Shown: one piece after another, positions 5,089-7,836 of the stretch
Layout: every line of letters starts with the position of its first letter
Numbering within the stretch: position 1 is the first letter of the stretch
From: JAPLLS01 sp041309145
Lineage (GTDB): Bacteria > Omnitrophota > Gorgyraeia > Gygaellales > Profunditerraquicolaceae
Reading direction: 5' to 3'
Assembly (NCBI GenBank): GCA_041309145.1
Contig: JBFZAG010000156.1
Span: 1-7,836, forward strand
DNA length: 7,836 bases
The notes under the pieces: model-generated
Seen by the model: only the letters and a program-made list of their open reading frames with translations
Told to the model about the DNA's origin: nothing
Databases searched by the model: none
Program-made: the position numbers and the translations under genes

Positions 5089-6300
5089 CTATTGTGACAT
5101 AAAAAAATAGATAATCTTCAACATCGAACCTTTCATTTTTTCTAACTCTTTTAAAGCCTCCTCCGCACTAAATTGAAACTCTTCTTTAATAAAATTCTCC
5201 AAAGTTATTGCCTGTTTCTGGATCACAACAATAGCCGTATCAATCTGTTCATTTTGCTTTTCTCTAATAATAGTAGTAAAAAGAAACAATAGTATTACCA
5301 AGATCAGGAATCCAAAAAATATTTCAAGGGAATTAAAAAATCTAGCCCAATTGCTTATAGGATAAAAATCATTTATCGCATTAGTAAAAATCGCATTAAA
5401 ACTGTAATAGAAAAAGGCCCAAAGCCCTCCCTGGGGAATCTGGAAAAATGAATTTTGATTAATTTTAAAAAGGACAAAATTTTGAAAACTAAAAACTATT
5501 ATTGTGACGAAAAAAGTAATAATTAAACTAACTAAAGAATAAATAATAGCAAAGCTACTTTGTTTAAAGTTCCTAAGTTTCGTTATTAAAAAGTAACATA
5601 TTTTATTCAGAATTAATGTTTGCTGCAAATTATCTACCCATTTAGAATTTATCTCTTGCTTATCATTATACTTTTGAATAGCTTTAACACTTAAATTAGC
5701 CTGAATCTTTTGCCAGTAAACTAAAAGCTTCTCAAAATTACTAGAAAAAATGTTAAATGGCCTAAAGGCATATTTAACACGCCGAATAAAATGATTAATT
5801 AAATACGCAAATAAAATGACCATCGATGGTATTAAAAAATACTTAGTCGTCGAAGTCAAAATAAAAAGACATGATATAGCTACTGCAGTAAAAATAATAA
5901 AGTTAAGCTTAAATGATTTAAAAAACGATATTAGAATCTCTATGAGAGCAAAGATTCCAACCCAGCTTTTACTCTTAAATAATATTCTGGGGATTCGCCA
6001 GAATATTAGAAAAAATGGATAAATTACCGTAAAACCAATAATTTTAAATAATCCTTTTGTTCTTAACAAAAGCCAACTTATTGATAATGTGCTTATAATA
6101 ACAAAAAATTTGAACTGAATTACCCAAAATAGAGAGGGGAAATATTTTTGGATTAAATAATTATCAAAATCAAAAACAAAAATTTTCACAATTAAATACA
6201 ACCAAACTAATAACGCAAAAGCTTCTAGGAGCTGGAATTTTACTTTTTTTGTAGCCTCTGAAGTTTTTGTATCTTCGGTTTTCTTAATTATTTCGTTCAT
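5089..6300 (-). CDS. Multi-pass membrane protein with K+-channel-like pore region
   Basis: A 403-aa, very hydrophobic protein with about seven predicted membrane spans (near 22-43, 57-79, 87-101, 132-150, 153-170, 250-272 and 324-344). The 180-245 stretch is polar and charged, and the C-terminal tail (345-395) is probably a cytoplasmic helix or coiled coil. The segment 290-345 has the shape of a two-helix ion-channel module: a re-entrant pore helix GLWAFFYYSFNAI, then FTNAINDFYP, then a long inner helix. The potassium-filter pattern T-x-G-Y-G-D-x-x-P aligns with TNAINDFYP, keeping T, D and P, while AIN replaces GYG. Potassium selectivity is therefore not expected. GGGGA lies 7 nt before the ATG. 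Base composition is far more AT-rich than the PLD gene and the 53-aa gene, suggesting separate acquisition. The channel assignment is inferred from pattern only. Confidence 0.75.
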   Translation of the reverse strand: MNEIIKKTEDTKTSEATKKVKFQLLEAFALLVWLYLIVKIFVFDFDNYLIQKYFPSLFWVIQFKFFVIISTLSISWLLLRTKGLFKIIGFTVIYPFFLIFWRIPRILFKSKSWVGIFALIEILISFFKSFKLNFIIFTAVAISCLFILTSTTKYFLIPSMVILFAYLINHFIRRVKYAFRPFNIFSSNFEKLLVYWQKIQANLSVKAIQKYNDKQEINSKWVDNLQQTLILNKICYFLITKLRNFKQSSFAIIYSLVSLIITFFVTIIVFSFQNFVLFKINQNSFFQIPQGGLWAFFYYSFNAIFTNAINDFYPISNWARFFNSLEIFFGFLILVILLFLFTTIIREKQNEQIDTAIVVIQKQAITLENFIKEEFQFSAEEALKELEKMKGSMLKIIYFFMSQ

Positions 6301-6350
6301 AATCTATCCCCGCTATGATTATTACGTTTCAATCGCTCTGTTCGAATAAT

Positions 6351-6377
6351 ATTATACTTAATTCCATATTAACACAA
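6351..6377 (-). promoter_or_regulatory. Probable promoter of the membrane-protein gene
   Basis: The minus strand has TATAAT (6351-6356) and a partial -35, TTGTGT (6372-6377), separated by 15 bp, just downstream of the 53-aa gene's stop. Transcription would begin about 45 nt before the membrane protein's ATG. Confidence 0.45.
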
Positions 6378-6378
6378 A

Positions 6379-6540
6379 CTACCCATCTTCCACTTCTATG
6401 GTTATCCGTTTTACTGGCGGCAACTCTTTCTTCTCTTTCTCATTGATCGTATACTGCCACTCGTCATAGTCGAACGCCACAGCGAAACAGCGATCCACTA
6501 CTTTGCCGTCAAACTTCACTACGAACCCGCCGTCGGACAT
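6379..6540 (-). CDS. Small 53-residue hypothetical protein
   Basis: A 53-aa frame starting MSDGGFVVKFDGKVVDR and ending ITIEVEDG, stop TAG. The ATG is preceded at about 7 nt by AAGGGGG, a good ribosome site. The codons are balanced and clearly less AT-rich than the membrane gene that follows, which argues for a genuine coding sequence. The middle is acidic and aromatic (FDYDEWQY), followed by a lysine/glutamate stretch (EKEKKE). There is no signal peptide, membrane span or recognised domain; the pattern suggests a small beta-rich cytoplasmic protein. It lies 43 nt after the 348-aa gene in the same direction and could be co-transcribed with it. No function can be assigned. Confidence 0.6.
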   Translation of the reverse strand: MSDGGFVVKFDGKVVDRCFAVAFDYDEWQYTINEKEKKELPPVKRITIEVEDG

Positions 6541-6583
6541 ATAAAACCCCCTTGTTCAAGAAAACCGTTCCTTTTATTGTTAG

Positions 6584-7630
6584 CTATACTAACGAATCTA
6601 TCCAGAGGATGAAATCTTCAACTGCTAAAATTAATTTCTTAACCTGGTGTTCGCTCTGTACCGCAATTTGTTGTCCACTATCGTCTTTATAGTAACAATC
6701 ACCTTCATGCATTGAGTTTCTACAACGGTAAAGATAGAGAATGTTCTGAAGATTAGCACGATCTACATGGCGATAAGAAGGCTTCCCTGCACTTAAAAGA
6801 ACATCTTCGATCTTTTCATCAAATGGCTTACTTCCTCCTGGAAAGGATACATTCCAAAGTTTACAGTAGTAACGCAGAATTGCATCTACAGCAGAGGCTG
6901 CTGATCGTACAGCAGCTTTCAGATCAGGACGAGAAAGATGGCGATTAGCATCCGCTAATTCATTATAACTGTTATAATGCTTGCGAATAGCTACTGCAAT
7001 CTCACGAATTCTGGGCAAATCAGCTGGGAGACCCGATCGATTTGAAAATGGTATTATTGAACTCCAGACAAGCTCGTTAAAGTTGTCAAAAGGATTAAGA
7101 TCAACTAATGAGGCTAAACCAGGACCAATCAATTCCCCAACTTCTGTAGGAACATAACATTCTTTGCTATTAGGCCGCCGATTTCCCGATATATCAAATA
7201 TTTGTTTAATGAAATATTCTCTATGATATCCCTCCATCCTTGCAAACTGGTCTTGAATCGAATTCGATATTTTCGTTACATTTACCGAAGTCCATAAGCA
7301 AACCCGTAAGAAAGTGAGAAGTTGTTTAATGACTTCAGCAGATAGCCCTCCAGAACCAACAGGAAGATCTATAGCGCCTTCAACTTTTAAACATCTTGGC
7401 CAGCGGCGTTTCATATAGAGATCAACTTCTGGATCTACGTATTGCGCAGCTCCTATTGATGGTGCAGAAGGAACTAGTTGAATAAAATTTAATTCAAAAG
7501 GTTTATCTTCAATTCCAATATTAAGCTCATATTTTATTTCTGGAAGTTGTTTAGGAGAAATCCTTCGAACTCCCAGAATATTCGTTGGAATGGAACAGCG
7601 TGAAAAGAATTGATATGCCTGAACTTTCAT
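6584..7630 (-). CDS. Unrecognised protein with HEPN-like C-terminal domain
   Basis: A 348-aa soluble protein. Residues 1-230 are not recognised; they include a strand-rich N-terminus and helices around 95-150. Residues about 235-348 look like an all-helical HEPN domain: LKAAVRSAASAVDAILRYYC (238-256), a helix at 270-281, then LYLYRCRNSMHEG (298-310) and a closing helix VKKLILAVEDFILWIDSL. The R302-x5-H308 spacing with N305 resembles the R-x4-6-H motif of HEPN ribonucleases, although the usual spacing from the RN pair to H is one residue longer. HEPN proteins often serve in antiviral or toxin systems; that role here is inference. The ATG at 7630 is chosen over an in-frame TTG at 7639. Neither has a clear ribosome site. 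The DNA is moderately AT-rich. Confidence 0.75.
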   Translation of the reverse strand: MKVQAYQFFSRCSIPTNILGVRRISPKQLPEIKYELNIGIEDKPFELNFIQLVPSAPSIGAAQYVDPEVDLYMKRRWPRCLKVEGAIDLPVGSGGLSAEVIKQLLTFLRVCLWTSVNVTKISNSIQDQFARMEGYHREYFIKQIFDISGNRRPNSKECYVPTEVGELIGPGLASLVDLNPFDNFNELVWSSIIPFSNRSGLPADLPRIREIAVAIRKHYNSYNELADANRHLSRPDLKAAVRSAASAVDAILRYYCKLWNVSFPGGSKPFDEKIEDVLLSAGKPSYRHVDRANLQNILYLYRCRNSMHEGDCYYKDDSGQQIAVQSEHQVKKLILAVEDFILWIDSLV

Positions 7631-7654
7631 TTTAGTCAACTATAACTAATTAAC

Positions 7655-7660
7655 ATTATA
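7655..7660 (-). promoter_or_regulatory. -10 element before the HEPN-like gene
   Basis: A TATAAT on the minus strand lies 24 nt before the ATG at 7630, which would give a very short leader (about 17 nt) without a Shine-Dalgarno site. No convincing -35 is visible. Confidence 0.35.
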
Positions 7661-7701
7661 CAGACGCTTTATGCAAAATCTTACGAATTAATTAGTTACA
7701 A

Positions 7702-7736
7702 GGTTAATCCGTCCTCACCGCTTACCCGGATTATCT
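7702..7736. repeat. Imperfect inverted repeat in the gene-free right end
   Basis: TAATCCG (7705-7711) pairs with CGGATTA (7727-7733) across a 15-nt loop, with partial outer pairing. No T tract follows closely on either strand, so it is not a clear terminator. The remaining 7637-7836 stretch shows no confident gene. A plus-strand frame beginning at the ATG at 7792 (MFIDLINNSGTLCIL) runs off the window, but it has no ribosome site and is left uncalled. Confidence 0.35.
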
Positions 7737-7836
7737 TTATAACTCATTTTTTATCAGAAGCTCAGGTAAAACGTCTACTATAAAACAAAAAATGTTTATT
7801 GATTTAATTAACAATTCTGGAACTCTTTGTATCTTG

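Noticed and set aside
6551..6560. CTTGTTCAAG hairpin before the 53-aa gene
   Set aside because: The stem is only 4 bp, too short to support a regulatory or terminator call.
7637..7639. TTG start for the HEPN-like gene
   Set aside because: It adds only three residues and has no ribosome site. The ATG at 7630 is the simpler choice.
7792..7836. Plus-strand partial gene running off the right end
   Set aside because: Only 15 codons are visible after the ATG, with no ribosome site and no recognisable sequence.

Overview
The window looks like an accessory region of a bacterial chromosome. Every confident gene reads on the minus strand, most have AG-rich Shine-Dalgarno sites, and two have Sec signal peptides. 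Secreted TPR and ankyrin proteins beside an ORF6N-domain gene and a Nuc-like PLD protein would fit an uncultured Gram-negative lineage such as Omnitrophota or Elusimicrobiota. That assignment is a weak inference from protein style, because there is no marker gene or rRNA here.

Layout in the direction of transcription (high to low coordinates): 7637-7836 holds no confident gene, only a promoter-like -10 and a weak inverted repeat. 6584-7630 encodes an unrecognised 348-aa protein with a HEPN-like C-terminus. 6379-6540 is a 53-aa small gene. 5089-6300 is a strikingly AT-rich multi-pass membrane protein that ends in a K+-channel-like pore region lacking the GYG filter. 3507-4997 is an exported or membrane-anchored Nuc-type phospholipase D-like protein with a winged-helix-like C-terminus. 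3340-3477 is a decayed piece that looks ORF6N-derived. 2633-3286 is an ORF6N-domain DNA-binding protein. 1800-2558 and 222-1787 form a two-gene operon of secreted repeat proteins (six TPRs, then about a dozen ankyrin repeats). 1-221 is a near-identical second copy of the winged-helix part of the PLD gene, truncated at its 5' side and running off the window.

The most unusual structure is inside the ORF6N gene. A 20-residue segment of the DNA-binding domain is present three times in tandem (60-bp period), and each copy has a perfect DNA palindrome with 13-15 bp arms, centred at 2959, 3019 and 3079. The palindrome sequence differs between copies while its symmetry is kept. Two copies share an 11-of-13 core with a dyad in the gene's own promoter region (3316-3332). 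Two further degenerate palindromes, encoding the same type of peptide, lie upstream. This suggests a DNA-binding protein whose own coding sequence carries copies of its operator, or a palindrome-driven diversification of its central loop.

A second layer of organisation is that the ORF6N-TPR-ankyrin block lies between two directly repeated PLD segments about 98.6% identical, 3848 bp apart. Recombination between them would delete or circularise the block. It would also rejoin the PLD gene to whatever C-terminus lies beyond the left edge.
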